Notes: generated from the sequence alone by a model not told the origin. A stretch of 34,009 bases of DNA from Candidatus Obscuribacterales bacterium (GCA_021732025.1 JAKFVU010000061.1:1-34009); one strand, 5' to 3'. Shown: positions 1 through 6,821, counted from the first letter of the stretch. Translations and numbers: made by a program.

Positions 1-382
1 CGCTTGGACAGTTCTTCACCAAATCACCAATCAGATTTTTCTCAGTTTCACTAGAAACCGGGCCACGCAAAGTAACTACACCCTTACGGGTAATGATTTT
101 GACGTTCTGTCCGTCAACTGACATACCTTTAGTATCCATAATTGCTTTGCGCAACTCACGAGTGATGTCTACATCTTTCTTTTTGTTCGACTGGTTCTCA
201 GCGGTAACCTTGCCGAGCTTTTCATCTCTTGCGTTTTTGCTTGTATTGTTTGGCGCCTTTTCTTGTGACTGCTCAAACTTTTGCTGTTCTTTTGCTGCAT
301 CTTCGGCAAACACAGCACTAGAGCTAGCGAAGCTCGATGCCAATACGGCAATTGCCACTAAACCAGCATTTCTAAATTGCAT
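1..382 (-). CDS. secreted BON-domain protein, C-terminus cut by window edge
   Basis: Reading starts at the ATG at 382, six bases after an AAGGAG ribosome site, and stays open to base 1, so the C-terminus is missing. About 127 residues are visible. The first ~25 form a signal peptide ending near SSAVFA, followed by a charged Gln/Lys/Asn-rich linker. From about residue 78 a BON (OsmY-like) domain begins: RELRKAIMDTKG, then IITRKGVVTLRGPVSS, the usual beta-hairpin with the conserved G-V-x-L-x-G core. BON domains bind phospholipid surfaces or other envelope partners and are common in osmotic-shock proteins. A periplasmic or surface location is inferred. The same hairpin recurs in the BON protein at 2130-2726 (VILRGPVDN), so the two are probably paralogues. 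Confidence 0.8.
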   Translation of the reverse strand, partial: MQFRNAGLVAIAVLASSFASSSAVFAEDAAKEQQKFEQSQEKAPNNTSKNARDEKLGKVTAENQSNKKKDVDITRELRKAIMDTKGMSVDGQNVKIITRKGVVTLRGPVSSETEKNLIGDLVKNCPS

Positions 383-418
383 TATTCACTCCTTCTTAAG
401 TAATCTCTACATAATCGA

Positions 419-931
419 TTAGGTGTTCAATAGCTGCGGCGAATTTCGCTCAGCTTTAAACTGCTCTACTTTCTCTTTCAATGTGGCTGCTTTTTCACTG
501 CACTTTTCAATAGCAGGAAAGACTGTTTTAGACTCTTCATCAAAATGCTTCTGAACTGCGACTCGCAGCTCTTCTACGTGTTTATCATAGGCAGGGCCGT
601 CAACGTCAGCGGTTAAGCGCTGCAGTTGATCTACAATAAGGCGAGCCTGATGATGACTTTCTGCTCCTGCACACGGCTCGTCGCAAGACTCTTCAGCTTG
701 GTTTTTATCTTTCAAAGCTGGATAAACTACTTCATTTTCAAGGCTAGAATATTGAGTTAAGGCTACCGAAATGGCGCCAACCAATTCTTCTTTCTTCTTG
801 AAGTCTTCTGTCTTACCGTATGCTGTGAATAGATCGCGAAGTGCGTCCTGATCAGCCTGAAGCATTTTCACAGCAGAACAACCATCGTTGTTTCCGGCTT
901 CTGTTCCACAAGTCTTATTAGTGTCATCCAT
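419..931 (-). CDS. hemerythrin-like (HHE) protein with two missing ligand histidines
   Basis: 170 residues, cytoplasmic (no signal peptide), predicted all-helical. The HHE fold is recognisable: a first helix DQDALRDLF (27-35), second helix SLENEVVYPAL (63-73), third helix ESHHQARLIVDQL, fourth helix KHFDEESKTVFPAI (128-141). Canonical HHE proteins bind a di-iron centre with His in each helix plus acidic bridges. Here the first-helix His is Gln28 and the second-helix His is Tyr61, while Glu65, His93/94, His129 and Glu133 remain. The protein also has four cysteines outside the helices (C8, C18, C83, C87), the last two as CDEPC. Oxygen, NO or iron sensing is the usual role of the family, but a normal O2-binding di-iron site is doubtful. 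It lies on the same strand as the zinc-ribbon protein and the second hemerythrin-like protein. Confidence 0.75.
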   Translation of the reverse strand: MDDTNKTCGTEAGNNDGCSAVKMLQADQDALRDLFTAYGKTEDFKKKEELVGAISVALTQYSSLENEVVYPALKDKNQAEESCDEPCAGAESHHQARLIVDQLQRLTADVDGPAYDKHVEELRVAVQKHFDEESKTVFPAIEKCSEKAATLKEKVEQFKAERNSPQLLNT

Positions 932-1022
932 AGCTTATTTAAGCCTCCCGGAAAATTGCTTATCTTTAGTTTCGAGTTTGTTGACCAAGCTAAGGCTATT
1001 TAGTTCCCATTTGTAAGTCAGT

Positions 1023-1226
1023 CTATCCGCCAAGAAAATCATCCTCGGTGTACATCTGGTTCTCTTCCGGATTGTCCTTCATAGAAATAACAACCAAGTC
1101 AGACTTATTCGTGTTTTGACAACTAGGACAAATGAGAGTGCCTTGCTCAAACTTAAATTGTTTGCTGCACTTGTTGCACAGATAAGTAGCCGCTTCGCTT
1201 GGCTTGTTTGGCATTTTCGCTTTCAT
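1023..1226 (-). CDS. small zinc-ribbon protein
   Basis: 67 residues with two CxxC knuckles, C17-NK-C20 and C33-PS-C36, separated by 12 residues. This is a rubredoxin-like/zinc-ribbon fold that should bind one Zn or Fe. The C-terminal tail is acidic (MYTEDDFLGG). AGAGGAAC precedes the ATG at 1226. A second in-frame ATG at codon 5 is possible. It sits 13 bases downstream of the hemerythrin-like gene at 1240-1671, so the two are probably co-transcribed. Short iron/zinc ribbons often serve as electron donors to, or partners of, di-iron proteins. That role here is inferred only from position. Confidence 0.7.
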   Translation of the reverse strand: MKAKMPNKPSEAATYLCNKCSKQFKFEQGTLICPSCQNTNKSDLVVISMKDNPEENQMYTEDDFLGG

Positions 1227-1239
1227 ATATAGTGTTCCT

Positions 1240-1671
1240 CTAACTTAGAACCATCTGTTCAAACTGAGCATTCACGTGCTCTTTGTCGGCCGCAGATAGA
1301 ACTTCCTTTAGTGCTGTGTAATATTCATCTCTACAGAAGGCTCTGTGTTCGTTGAATTTGTCAGCAAGTGAAATTAGTGCGTTGCGGAAACCAGGCTCAT
1401 CGATGTGAATCATAACGATGCTATCAATCGCTTCTTTCATCACCTTTATGTCAGCTTCTGCTCTCTCGCTGAGCGGTACAACCACTGGGCTATTGTCAAT
1501 ATTTTTGACTATCATTTTTTCTTTGTCAAAGTGACCTTCGAGTGAACCGAAAGCTTTTTTGGTTTCTTCAAATAGACGCTCTTGTGGCCATTCACCAAAA
1601 TTAGCAACAGTTTCATTGAGGCGGTGGGCAATGGCATCGCCATCATCATTTAGGTACTTAAATACGTCCAT
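1240..1671 (-). CDS. hemerythrin-like four-helix protein
   Basis: The reading frame is open further upstream to 1803, but I choose the ATG at 1671 because GGAG lies seven bases ahead and the upstream 44 residues look like untranslated sequence. This gives 143 residues. The protein is helical, with His16, the HxxxE motif H47-FDK-E51, His89 and H109 followed by acidic D115/E116, an arrangement reminiscent of hemerythrin/HHE ligands, although the last motif has one extra residue. Together with the neighbouring HHE protein at 419-931 and the zinc ribbon between them it forms a small metal-protein cluster. Family assignment is moderate. A generic stress-related helical protein is the alternative. 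Confidence 0.55.
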   Translation of the reverse strand: MDVFKYLNDDGDAIAHRLNETVANFGEWPQERLFEETKKAFGSLEGHFDKEKMIVKNIDNSPVVVPLSERAEADIKVMKEAIDSIVMIHIDEPGFRNALISLADKFNEHRAFCRDEYYTALKEVLSAADKEHVNAQFEQMVLS

Positions 1672-1847
1672 TTCTCTACTCCATGCGTTACGGCTAGCCC
1701 GACGCAACAAAGCTCTGATAGTTCCTTGTTCGGAACACCATCTATTTAAGGACGCAATGCAGACAAATTTGCTGAATATGCCCCAAAAAGGAACCAAGTA
1801 CATCCTTTGCCGTCTGCTCGACTGTTGAGGGAAAAGGAGGTCACAAA

Positions 1848-2108
1848 ATGTCTATATTAGCTTTTATCTTTTATTTGATAGTAGCAGCAGCATGCGCCTG
1901 GATTGCCGCAGCTATTGTGCCCGGACGAGTGCCTGGTGGATTCTTTACCGCAGCCATATTTGGCATAATCGGCGCCTGGATCGGCAGCAGTCTCATGGGT
2001 TCGTTTGGTCCTGTGGTTGAGAGTGTGGCGGTTGTCCCAGCCATTATCGGCTCTGGCCTTCTTATATTTATGCTCACACTGTTTTCACGCACGGCTAAAT
2101 CTGTTTAG
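1848..2108 (+). CDS. GlsB/YeaQ/YmgE-family stress membrane protein
   Basis: 86 residues, almost entirely hydrophobic with three membrane segments (about 3-24, 31-53, 58-80). The glycine-rich pattern GIIGAWIGSSLMG and the VPGRVPGGFFTAAIFG turn are typical of the transglycosylase-associated/GlsB/YeaQ family, small inner-membrane proteins induced in general or acid stress whose biochemistry is unknown. An excellent AAGGAGGT ribosome site lies seven bases before the ATG. It is the first gene of a four-gene plus-strand run (GlsB-like, BON, 17M-like, CsbD-like) with gaps of 6-21 bases, divergent from the hemerythrin-like genes. All four families are known stress genes, which supports a single regulated operon. 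Confidence 0.88.
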   Translation: MSILAFIFYLIVAAACAWIAAAIVPGRVPGGFFTAAIFGIIGAWIGSSLMGSFGPVVESVAVVPAIIGSGLLIFMLTLFSRTAKSV

Positions 2109-2129
2109 CCAATTTTTAGAGGTTTAGCC

Positions 2130-2726
2130 ATGTGGCAGAAAATATTGCTGACGACCCTATTAATGATGCTGTGTCAATCATCTGATGCCAAGACTTTCAC
2201 CGTTGACGGTGAAGAAATAAATTTGCTAGCACTTATTGATAAAGCTGAAAATCAGGGCAGTATAAGCCGCGGACAAGCTATACAAATTAGGGCAGAAGAG
2301 AAGGCAATTTGTCAGAATGAACAAAAATTCAAAGCTGATCACAAAGGCACCATAACTTCAATAGATCAAGCCAAAATCAATCAATCAGTAATAAACCTCA
2401 GAATACGCTTACAAAAGCTAAGCAAGATGAGGCCTGACAATACAGGTCAAAATATCGGTGACGGTCGTCCAGAATCACCGACACCTCAGGTGCAATCTTT
2501 AAAGACTAGCGATTTACGCATCGTCAGCGCCATTCGGCGTGCCGTTGTCAGAGACAAAAATCTATCCAGCAACGCCAAGAATGCCAAAATCATTGTCATC
2601 AACGGCAAGGTTATTCTTCGAGGGCCCGTCGACAATTCTGCAGAAAGCAAAACGCTATTTGCATTGGCAGAAAACTGTGTTGGTGAAAAAAATATACTAA
2701 ACGAACTACAAGTATTACCGAAGTGA
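2130..2726 (+). CDS. secreted BON-domain protein
   Basis: 198 residues. A signal peptide occupies about 1-20 (KILLTTLLMMLCQSSDA, likely cleaved after A20). Cys15 is not in a lipobox context. Residues 27-100 form a helical, polar segment of unknown family. From about 127 to 197 there is a BON domain: RIVSAIRRAVVRDKNLSS, then IIVINGKVILRGPVDN, and a closing helix leading to the strand ILNELQVLP. The role is likely envelope association under osmotic or other stress, as for OsmY-type proteins. Start at ATG 2130, preceded by AGAGGTTTAGCC. Second gene of the stress operon, with a six-base gap to the next gene. Confidence 0.8.
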   Translation: MWQKILLTTLLMMLCQSSDAKTFTVDGEEINLLALIDKAENQGSISRGQAIQIRAEEKAICQNEQKFKADHKGTITSIDQAKINQSVINLRIRLQKLSKMRPDNTGQNIGDGRPESPTPQVQSLKTSDLRIVSAIRRAVVRDKNLSSNAKNAKIIVINGKVILRGPVDNSAESKTLFALAENCVGEKNILNELQVLPK

Positions 2727-2732
2727 GGAACT

Positions 2733-3260
2733 ATGAAACAAGCAGTAATTTGTCTAGTCAAGACATACAGTCAGGCTGACACCCTTGTGGGCCAACTTAA
2801 GAACGAAGGTTTCGCCAATACCGACATTTCTGTACTAATGCCTGATGAAAATGGCCTTAGAGACATGAGTTATGAAAAACATAGTAAAGCCCCAGAGGGC
2901 ACCTCTACTGGTGCCGCATCGGGCGCCCTACTCGGTGGCGCGATTGGAGTGCTAGCCGGTATTGGTGCCTTGACGATACCCGGTCTGGGAGTGTTCATCG
3001 CCGCCGGCCCGATTATGGCTGGCCTGAGTGGGGCTGCAGTTGGTGGAGCTGTCGGTGGTGTCACCGGTGGCCTGATAGGTTTAGGTATGCCAGAGTACGA
3101 AGCGATTCAGTACGAAGGCAAACTAAAAGATGGCAATCTTTTGATCTCAGTCCACACTGAAGATCGAGAGAAAGTCAAACGAGCAGAGCAAGTTTGCAAA
3201 AACAATGGCGCTACCGATATTAATTGCGTCAACGAAGAAAAAGTACCAACCAATCGATAA
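2733..3260 (+). CDS. general stress protein 17M/YflT-like, glycine-zipper membrane segment
   Basis: 175 residues. The N-terminal ~45 residues (AVICLVKTYSQADTLVGQL...GFANTDISVLMPD) resemble the ferredoxin-like domain of YflT/GSP17M-type proteins, where a short alpha/beta unit precedes a linker. Residues ~58-118 are a long glycine/alanine zipper (GAASGALLGGAIGVLAGIGAL and repeats of GG/GA), able to insert in membrane as a hairpin. The C-terminal ~50 residues return to an alpha/beta domain (NLLISVHTEDREKVKRAEQV), so two similar ends flank the hydrophobic core. GAGG precedes the ATG. The gene lies six bases after the BON gene and just ahead of the CsbD-like gene. A structural or permeability role in stress is inferred. 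Confidence 0.75.
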   Translation: MKQAVICLVKTYSQADTLVGQLKNEGFANTDISVLMPDENGLRDMSYEKHSKAPEGTSTGAASGALLGGAIGVLAGIGALTIPGLGVFIAAGPIMAGLSGAAVGGAVGGVTGGLIGLGMPEYEAIQYEGKLKDGNLLISVHTEDREKVKRAEQVCKNNGATDINCVNEEKVPTNR

Positions 3261-3274
3261 TTAGGAGAAAACAC

Positions 3275-3475
3275 ATGAACATGGATCAAATTAAGGGTGA
3301 CTGGAAACAGCTCCAAGGTAAAGTGAAGGCTAAGTGGGGCAAACTCACCGACGATGACATGACTGTCATTGAAGGAAAAAGAGACGAGCTAGCCGGCAAA
3401 ATTCAAGAACGCTATGGCATGGCCAAAGAAGCTGCTGAAAAAGAACTCGACGAGTTCTGCAAAGCACTCAATTAA
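3275..3475 (+). CDS. CsbD-like general stress protein
   Basis: 66 residues, start ATG 3275 with TAGGAG seven bases upstream. The in-frame extension back to 3224 overlaps the previous gene and is rejected. The sequence is a classic CsbD-family protein: MNMDQIKGDWKQLQGKVK at the start, KWGKLTDDDMTVIEGKRDEL in the middle and a YGMAKEAAEKELDEF helix at the end. CsbD is a small, abundant, SigB- or RpoS-type stress protein of unknown mechanism. It closes the four-gene operon and is followed 65 bases later by a strong intrinsic terminator. Confidence 0.92.
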   Translation: MNMDQIKGDWKQLQGKVKAKWGKLTDDDMTVIEGKRDELAGKIQERYGMAKEAAEKELDEFCKALN

Positions 3476-3539
3476 ATGTGGGCTGAAAACCTGTAGCAGA
3501 AAAGCAAAATGCTCTGCCAGATACAAATGCACAAAGTTT

Positions 3540-3573
3540 CCAAGAGGCCGTCACCAGCGGCCTCTTGGATTTT
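3540..3573 (+). terminator. intrinsic terminator of the stress operon
   Basis: A perfect 11-bp stem (CCAAGAGGCCG pairing with CGGCCTCTTGG) closes a seven-base loop, followed by ATTTT. It lies 65 bases after the CsbD-like stop codon. Confidence 0.85.
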
Positions 3574-3644
3574 AAATAGGGAACAAAACAAAATAATTGC
3601 GGTCAACTAATTTGTGAAGCGCAAGATTTCCCAGGTGAGACAAC

Positions 3645-4193
3645 ATGATTGAAACAACCGAACAGCAAGATTATGATTTGGCCCTGGCTACAGCTCTCAA
3701 TTTAGATACTTTGATCGAGAAACAAAATATGAGCCTTCAAATGACAGAATGCATAAACAACATGGCAAATGAGTTTAGAGATGACATGGTTGAGCTTGGC
3801 CAAAAGCTCAAAAGTGCTACCAGCAAGATGTCCGCTCTCTTGTTTCTGCCGAGCAATTTAGACAATACAGCTGGCGCCAGCGAACAACTGCAATATAGTG
3901 CCATCTTAATCGAACAACCAGATGCACTACGTTTTGCTCCACCTTCATTGCCAGTGGCGATGACCAAGGGCCTCGAGGCTGAAACCAGAAAAAGAGAAGA
4001 TCTAAAAAAGAGACAAGAAGCAAACCGCTTGAAAGTTGACCTTAAACAACAGTTGGCATGGTTTCAAGAATATGGTCGCAATGGAATTCTAGCCAATAGC
4101 GATATGTCTATCACCAACTCTAATGCTAATTCGAATAACGAAAAAACCAGACGTCACTTAACCCTAATTACCGACAAATCTCAAGCAGCCTAA
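3645..4193 (+). CDS. hypothetical protein, helical/coiled-coil
   Basis: 182 residues, no signal peptide or membrane segment. I do not recognise a family. Residues ~1-62 are helical with regular hydrophobics (LALATALNLDTLIEKQ, FRDDMVELGQKLKSATSKM). The middle, ~65-108, is more hydrophobic and Pro-containing (FAPPSLPVAM). Residues ~110-140 are a strongly charged helix (EAETRKREDLKKRQEANRLK), and the tail is Asn/Ser-rich and probably disordered. The ribosome site is CAGGTGAG, five to six bases before the ATG. The gene stands alone between two intrinsic terminators, so it is its own transcription unit. Confidence 0.65.
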   Translation: MIETTEQQDYDLALATALNLDTLIEKQNMSLQMTECINNMANEFRDDMVELGQKLKSATSKMSALLFLPSNLDNTAGASEQLQYSAILIEQPDALRFAPPSLPVAMTKGLEAETRKREDLKKRQEANRLKVDLKQQLAWFQEYGRNGILANSDMSITNSNANSNNEKTRRHLTLITDKSQAA

Positions 4194-4215
4194 ATACAAT
4201 TTCTACTGCAAGAAC

Positions 4216-4253
4216 AAAAGGAAACCTGATGAACAATCAGGTTTCCTTTTTGT
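4216..4253 (+). terminator. intrinsic terminator after the 182-aa gene
   Basis: A perfect 15-bp stem (left arm AAAAGGAAACCTGAT at 4216-4230, right arm 4236-4250) with a five-base loop. The right arm ends in TTTT and continues TTG. The A-rich left end makes it plausible in both directions. Confidence 0.88.
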
Positions 4254-4261
4254 TTGACGAA

Positions 4262-4301
4262 CTCTCTCTCTCTCTTTCTCTTTCTCTTTTTCGTTCTCTT
4301 C
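4262..4301. repeat. CT-rich microsatellite-like tract
   Basis: About 40 bases made of CT and TTTCTC units between two convergent terminators. No gene crosses it. A slippage-prone tract is the simplest reading. Confidence 0.8.
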
Positions 4302-4330
4302 GACCCCACATCAATCAAGGTAAACAAGCT

Positions 4331-4350
4331 ACAAACAAACAAACAAACAA
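4331..4350. repeat. (CAAA)n short tandem repeat
   Basis: Four to five perfect CAAA units immediately beside the sigma gene's terminator. On the minus strand it gives a TTTG-rich run just after the terminator stem. Confidence 0.8.
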
Positions 4351-4360
4351 AAAACACAAA

Positions 4361-4395
4361 AAGAACCGCCGCTCATACTCGGAGCGACGGTTCTT
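4361..4395 (-). terminator. intrinsic terminator of the sigma factor gene
   Basis: A 14-bp stem with one C-A mismatch (4361-4374 with 4382-4395) and a seven-base loop. Reading on the minus strand it is followed by a T-rich stretch. It lies 25 bases beyond the sigma gene stop. Confidence 0.8.
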
Positions 4396-4419
4396 CGTTT
4401 TGGAAAATCTATCTAAGAC

Positions 4420-5079
4420 TTAAGCAGCGTCTTGCAAGTAGGTATTGATTGTACGTTGCATTTTCATTCTGGCACGAGCGATGCGCGACTTAACAGTACC
4501 GAGTTCGGTATCAGTAATTTGGGCAATCTGTTCGTAAGAATAGCCTTCAACATCGCGAAGCATAGCTACTTTTCTGAAACGTGGTGACATGTTGGACATT
4601 GCTTTTTCAAGTACATCAGACAGTTCATTGGTCAACAATCTGTCTTCTGGTTGAGGTGCAGTTGCTGCCAGTTCGCGAGTGCCCATATCAGAACCAGTAT
4701 CAGAAGTTAGTCTTTCGTCTAACGAAACAAATTGGGTATCACGAGGACGTTTGCGCAATTCGTCATAGAAAAGGTTGTTGACGATTTGGTTTAACCAAGT
4801 CTTGAAAGCATAGGGGTTCTTAAGTTTAGGTACTGATCTCCACATACGAATCATGGCTTCTTGTACCAAATCAGAGTTATCGCGCCAATCTGGAGCGAGT
4901 CTGTAGAACATGGCGGTAGCTGTGCGCTCATGGCGAGCTAGAAGTTGATTCATTGCCAGCTGGTCGTTGGCTTGACAGGCGATTACAAGTTCAGCATCTG
5001 TCATATCTGAATATTTTTTAGCTGGCTCTACTACCTTCAAAACAGGAGCAGAATTTTTTAAAATAGACAGCGAATTCAT
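4420..5079 (-). CDS. ECF-like sigma-70 family RNA polymerase sigma factor
   Basis: 219 residues. Sigma region 2 lies at ~44-112: LLARHERTATAMFYRLAPD, DLVQEAMIRMWRSVPKL (polymerase-binding), and YAFKTWLNQIVNNLFYDELRKR (-10 recognition). A linker (113-148) rich in Ser/Thr/Asp follows. Region 4 lies at ~150-205, with the helix-turn-helix EGYSYEQIAQITDTELGTVKSRIARARMK for -35 binding. There is no region 1.1 or 3, so it is group IV (ECF) type, with a longer than usual N-terminal tail (~30 residues). TAGGAG lies eight bases before the ATG. No anti-sigma gene is next to it, so control may be transcriptional or by a distant partner. A perfect inverted repeat lies 47 bases upstream. Its targets are unknown. 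The neighbouring stress operon is a reasonable guess. Confidence 0.92.
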   Translation of the reverse strand: MNSLSILKNSAPVLKVVEPAKKYSDMTDAELVIACQANDQLAMNQLLARHERTATAMFYRLAPDWRDNSDLVQEAMIRMWRSVPKLKNPYAFKTWLNQIVNNLFYDELRKRPRDTQFVSLDERLTSDTGSDMGTRELAATAPQPEDRLLTNELSDVLEKAMSNMSPRFRKVAMLRDVEGYSYEQIAQITDTELGTVKSRIARARMKMQRTINTYLQDAA

Positions 5080-5125
5080 TATAAGAATCTCCTAGGAATG
5101 TGTGAAAAATCGCGACTGTTCAGCC

Positions 5126-5144
5126 AGATGTGATTCCCACATCT
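5126..5144. promoter_or_regulatory. candidate operator (inverted repeat) upstream of the sigma gene
   Basis: Perfect 7-bp inverted repeat AGATGTG-ATTCC-CACATCT, centred 56 bases upstream of the sigma start codon. Its size and position fit a dimeric repressor site or an RNA hairpin in the leader. No T-run follows on the minus strand, so a terminator is unlikely. Confidence 0.4.
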
Positions 5145-5430
5145 CGCTTTTTCTTTGTTAGTTGAACACCGATTCGATTCGTCGATATTTCTATTCTGGC
5201 AGAGCGGTACGCCCAAGACAATTGGGAAAACCCCTAAGCCAAACTTTTTCATTTCGGCCGATAAATACCCTAAAACGCAAGCCAGTATTCAATCAAAAGA
5301 ATACATTGCTACTATTTTCGGGGCAGCCTTAGGGGTTAGCCACAGTCTTTACGATTTGAGGGCTTGAAGCGGGAACTTTTCCCAAAGGCCATCAAACGGT
5401 CACAGGGATTAGATCTAGCCCCAAAAACAA
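5145..5430. other. gene-free stretch between sigma gene and REC-HPt gene
   Basis: The 404-base gap 5080-5483 holds the sigma leader and inverted repeat at one end and a terminator at the other. In between I see no supported gene. A 70-codon open frame at 5155-5367 begins with TTG, lacks a ribosome site and has no recognisable composition. A distant inverted pair, CCCCTAAG (5231-5238) and CTTAGGGG (5328-5335), could fold but is not convincing alone. The stretch most likely holds the promoter of the minus-strand sigma gene. Confidence 0.5.
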
Positions 5431-5463
5431 AGGCTGCAGACAATTTGAATTGTCATGCAGCCT
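5431..5463 (-). terminator. intrinsic terminator of the REC-HPt gene
   Basis: Hairpin AGGCTGCA-GACAATT, two-base loop, AATTGTC-A-TGCAGCCT: a 15-bp stem with a single bulged base. On the minus strand TTGTTTTTGG follows. It lies 20 bases after the REC-HPt stop codon. Confidence 0.85.
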
Positions 5464-5483
5464 ATAAATAGTGCCTATTGATT

Positions 5484-6308
5484 CTATTGAGAAACGGAGC
5501 TCTCTTCTTGAATCTGTGATTCGACGTAGTTCTTGAGGCTTTCAAAAGAACGCTCAAGTGAGCTCAGGGTCTCTTCTGCTTCGATCCAATCTTGTTGTCC
5601 CACGGCTTGTTCTAAGTATAGACAGAGGCGAGCAAGTTGCTTTGCTCCAATTGATGCGCAAGAAGCTTTAACTTCGTGTGCAAGGCCTGCTATGCCGCGT
5701 GCATGGCGTTCAAACATCTGAGGACGAATACGCTGCAACATGTCTTGAGTATCCGCAATAAACATGCTCATCATCTGATTCATTTGTTCAGCGCCGTAGA
5801 ACTCTTCCAGCTCTTCTAAATCAATTGGCTTGCCATCAACAAGGGTCATGGTCGAGTTTGGCCGCAAATACTTGCGGCGCAATTTATGGCTTTCGTAAAC
5901 TACATCTGTGCGCAACCAATGATTGATTTTGAGCTTGAGCAAATCTTTGTCAATTGGCTTTGAAATGTAGTCGTCCATACCAGCAGCAATACAGCGCTCA
6001 CGGTCGCCACCCATGGCTAAGGCGGTGACAGCAATGATTGGTGTATAAGAGCCAGACAATGCCTCAAGCTTACGAATAGCTACAGCAGCTTCAAAGCCAT
6101 CCATCTCGGGCATGTGGCAGTCCATCAAAATCAGCGAAAATCTATCTTCGGCAATGGCATCAACAGCTTCGCGGCCATTATTAGCGATCTTCACTGTCAA
6201 ACCTAGGCGCTGCAACAATATTGCCGCTACCTTCTGGTTCAGCAAATTATCTTCCACCAAAAGGACTAGAGGGCTTTCTGGAAGATGAATCTCTTCAGCT
6301 GTGTTCAT
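5484..6308 (-). CDS. REC-HPt phosphorelay protein
   Basis: 274 residues, soluble. Residues ~13-135 are a receiver domain with the acidic pair E19/D20, phospho-acceptor D63 (LILMDCHMPEMDG), T95 in VTAL and K117 in SKPID. A ~25-residue linker follows. Residues ~163-260 form an HPt domain with the phosphotransfer His211 in AHEVKASCASIGAK (family pattern HxLKGSS) and the usual helical bundle. There is no DNA-binding output, so it should shuttle phosphate rather than regulate genes directly. The receiver closely resembles the last receiver of the hybrid kinase at 6822-12050 (ILMDxxMPxMxG, GDRE+C, DY-x-x-KP), and the natural inference is that it works with that kinase in one relay. AAGGATCG lies upstream of the ATG. 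Confidence 0.9.
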   Translation of the reverse strand: MNTAEEIHLPESPLVLLVEDNLLNQKVAAILLQRLGLTVKIANNGREAVDAIAEDRFSLILMDCHMPEMDGFEAAVAIRKLEALSGSYTPIIAVTALAMGGDRERCIAAGMDDYISKPIDKDLLKLKINHWLRTDVVYESHKLRRKYLRPNSTMTLVDGKPIDLEELEEFYGAEQMNQMMSMFIADTQDMLQRIRPQMFERHARGIAGLAHEVKASCASIGAKQLARLCLYLEQAVGQQDWIEAEETLSSLERSFESLKNYVESQIQEESSVSQ

Positions 6309-6487
6309 TTCCGCGATCCTTTGTATGTATTATCGAAGTAATCAATAGAGCAACAGCAGCTCTGGCTGCGAGTACGACCTTGAAGGATCATTAATTTATC
6401 ACAGACTAGCAAATTACGCCAAGAGATTGGCACAGAAAGGGTGTCAAACGTGATCAATTGCAGTTAGTCGCAGAGCTAGATAGTAAG

Positions 6488-6520
6488 AAGCGCACGCTTC
6501 AGTTCGACTGGCGTGCGCTT
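6488..6520 (-). terminator. stem-loop after the 64-aa gene, possible terminator
   Basis: Stem AAGCGCACGC/GCGTGCGCTT with an inner CAGT-TCG-ACTG stem. It is strong and GC-rich but followed on either strand by only a weak T-run. It lies 25 bases beyond the 64-aa gene's stop. It could be a factor-independent terminator or an RNA-stabilising hairpin. Confidence 0.55.
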
Positions 6521-6545
6521 TCAGAGATTTAAGAGAGACAAGTTC

Positions 6546-6740
6546 CTAAGCTACGCGCCGGGGCTTCCAGTTTAAGCTGCAAACACCGTTCTGGCAGCGA
6601 GATTCGGACTCCACCAATTGAGGCGGCTCCACTTCCACTGTGTTCACTGCTGAACATAGCGAAACAACGTTGTCACTAACAATCTTGAGCGTGCACTCAC
6701 GGCTATCTTCTAAATCGGACCTAGGATCTTCAGTATTCAT
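6546..6740 (-). CDS. small Cys-containing protein between the two phosphorelay genes, unknown
   Basis: 64 residues, start ATG 6740 with GGAG nine bases upstream. It is acidic at the N-terminus (MNTEDPRSDLEDSRE) and has cysteines at 16, 29, 49 and 54, with CQNGVC near the end and a basic tail (NWKPRRVA). There is no signal peptide or membrane segment. I do not recognise the family. It lies 81 bases after the hybrid kinase and before the REC-HPt gene on the same strand, ending at a strong stem-loop. An accessory or regulatory role in the relay is possible but only from position. Confidence 0.5.
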   Translation of the reverse strand: MNTEDPRSDLEDSRECTLKIVSDNVVSLCSAVNTVEVEPPQLVESESRCQNGVCSLNWKPRRVA

Positions 6741-6821
6741 TGTTCGGCTCTCCGTAACTCTGATGCTAAAAATATGACGGAGTACAACCCCAATCGGTTC
6801 CAGAAAATATTGAAAATCGTA

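Noticed and set aside
1672..1803. Upstream extension of the second hemerythrin-like protein
   Set aside because: Gives an unlikely N-terminus. GGAG sits before the ATG at 1671, and the extension lies in the divergent promoter region.
5155..5367. 70-codon open frame in the gap upstream of the sigma gene
   Set aside because: TTG start, no ribosome site, no recognisable composition.
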